Shown piece after piece: positions 63,898 through 64,000 of a stretch of DNA of 64,000 nt. Every line of letters starts with the position of its first letter. Position 1 is the first letter of the stretch. The DNA is from Neoceratodus forsteri (lineage: Eukaryota > Chordata > Ceratodontiformes > Ceratodontidae): NCBI GenBank assembly GCA_016271365.2, contig CM057450.1:1805693967-1805757966 (forward strand), written 5' to 3'. Under the pieces are notes generated by a model. The model worked only from the letters and a program-made list of their open reading frames with translations, was not told the origin of the DNA and did not search any database. The position numbers and the translations under genes were made by a program.

Positions 63898-64000
63898 TTA
63901 GTGTAGCCAGAGTTTTCTCTGCCACATCTGTGGCAGCCATGCTGGTGGGAGATGTAGGAGGTGACAAGAGAAGCAGCAGTAAACAACCTGGGGGACATGT

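Overview
This window looks like repeat-dominated, non-coding DNA from a vertebrate nuclear genome. I recognise no host exon, rRNA, tRNA gene or CRISPR array. Nearly every coding signal belongs to a transposable element. The mix is CR1 LINEs with an SGNH-esterase ORF1, several L2-like LINEs, L1/Tx1-like fragments, a CORE-SINE, a Tigger/pogo transposase remnant, MITEs and two DIRS tyrosine-recombinase retrotransposons. This fits an amphibian (caecilian or salamander) or a lungfish better than a mammal or bird. That is inference from repeat content only.

Layout. 0-6 kb: CR1 pieces, a Tigger remnant, a 95-bp doublet and a decayed tyrosine recombinase. 6.4-16.2 kb: four CR1 insertions on the minus strand, two of them almost full length. 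16.9-21.2 kb: an L2-like LINE, a structured 208-bp repeat and a truncated CR1. 22.7-26.4 kb: a second copy of the structured repeat abutting a near-full-length plus-strand CR1. 26.9-30.3 kb: a 192-bp MITE, an old CR1, a decayed MITE and an L1/Tx1 fragment. 30.9-38.9 kb: three LINEs nested like Russian dolls. The host copy is on the minus strand, a plus-strand LINE sits inside its RT gene with a 5-bp target duplication, and a third LINE sits inside that one. 40-42 kb: the second 192-bp MITE and a LINE tail.

42.4-55.4 kb holds the most notable content: two structurally complete DIRS elements in the same orientation (about 6.2 and 5.8 kb). Each has terminal inverted repeats, an internal complementary region (ICR) that joins complements of both ends, Gag with a Cys-rich motif, RT-RNase H-methyltransferase-like and tyrosine recombinase regions. 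The genes carry a few stops and frameshifts but are otherwise well preserved, so these are fairly young, dead copies.

55.4-64 kb: sparse sequence with an L1/Tx1 endonuclease fragment, a CORE-SINE whose tail matches the L2-like LINE at 16.9-19.0 kb, another near-full-length CR1, a minisatellite of about 60 bp, and a 100-bp inverted repeat containing a hammerhead-like core.

How the parts relate: the LINEs are autonomous copy-and-paste elements (endonuclease plus reverse transcriptase). The SINE appears to borrow the L2-like 3' tail and so the L2 enzyme. DIRS elements use a tyrosine recombinase, with the ICR as template for rebuilding the ends. All element boundaries were read by eye and are accurate to roughly 5-20 bases unless an exact repeat defines them.
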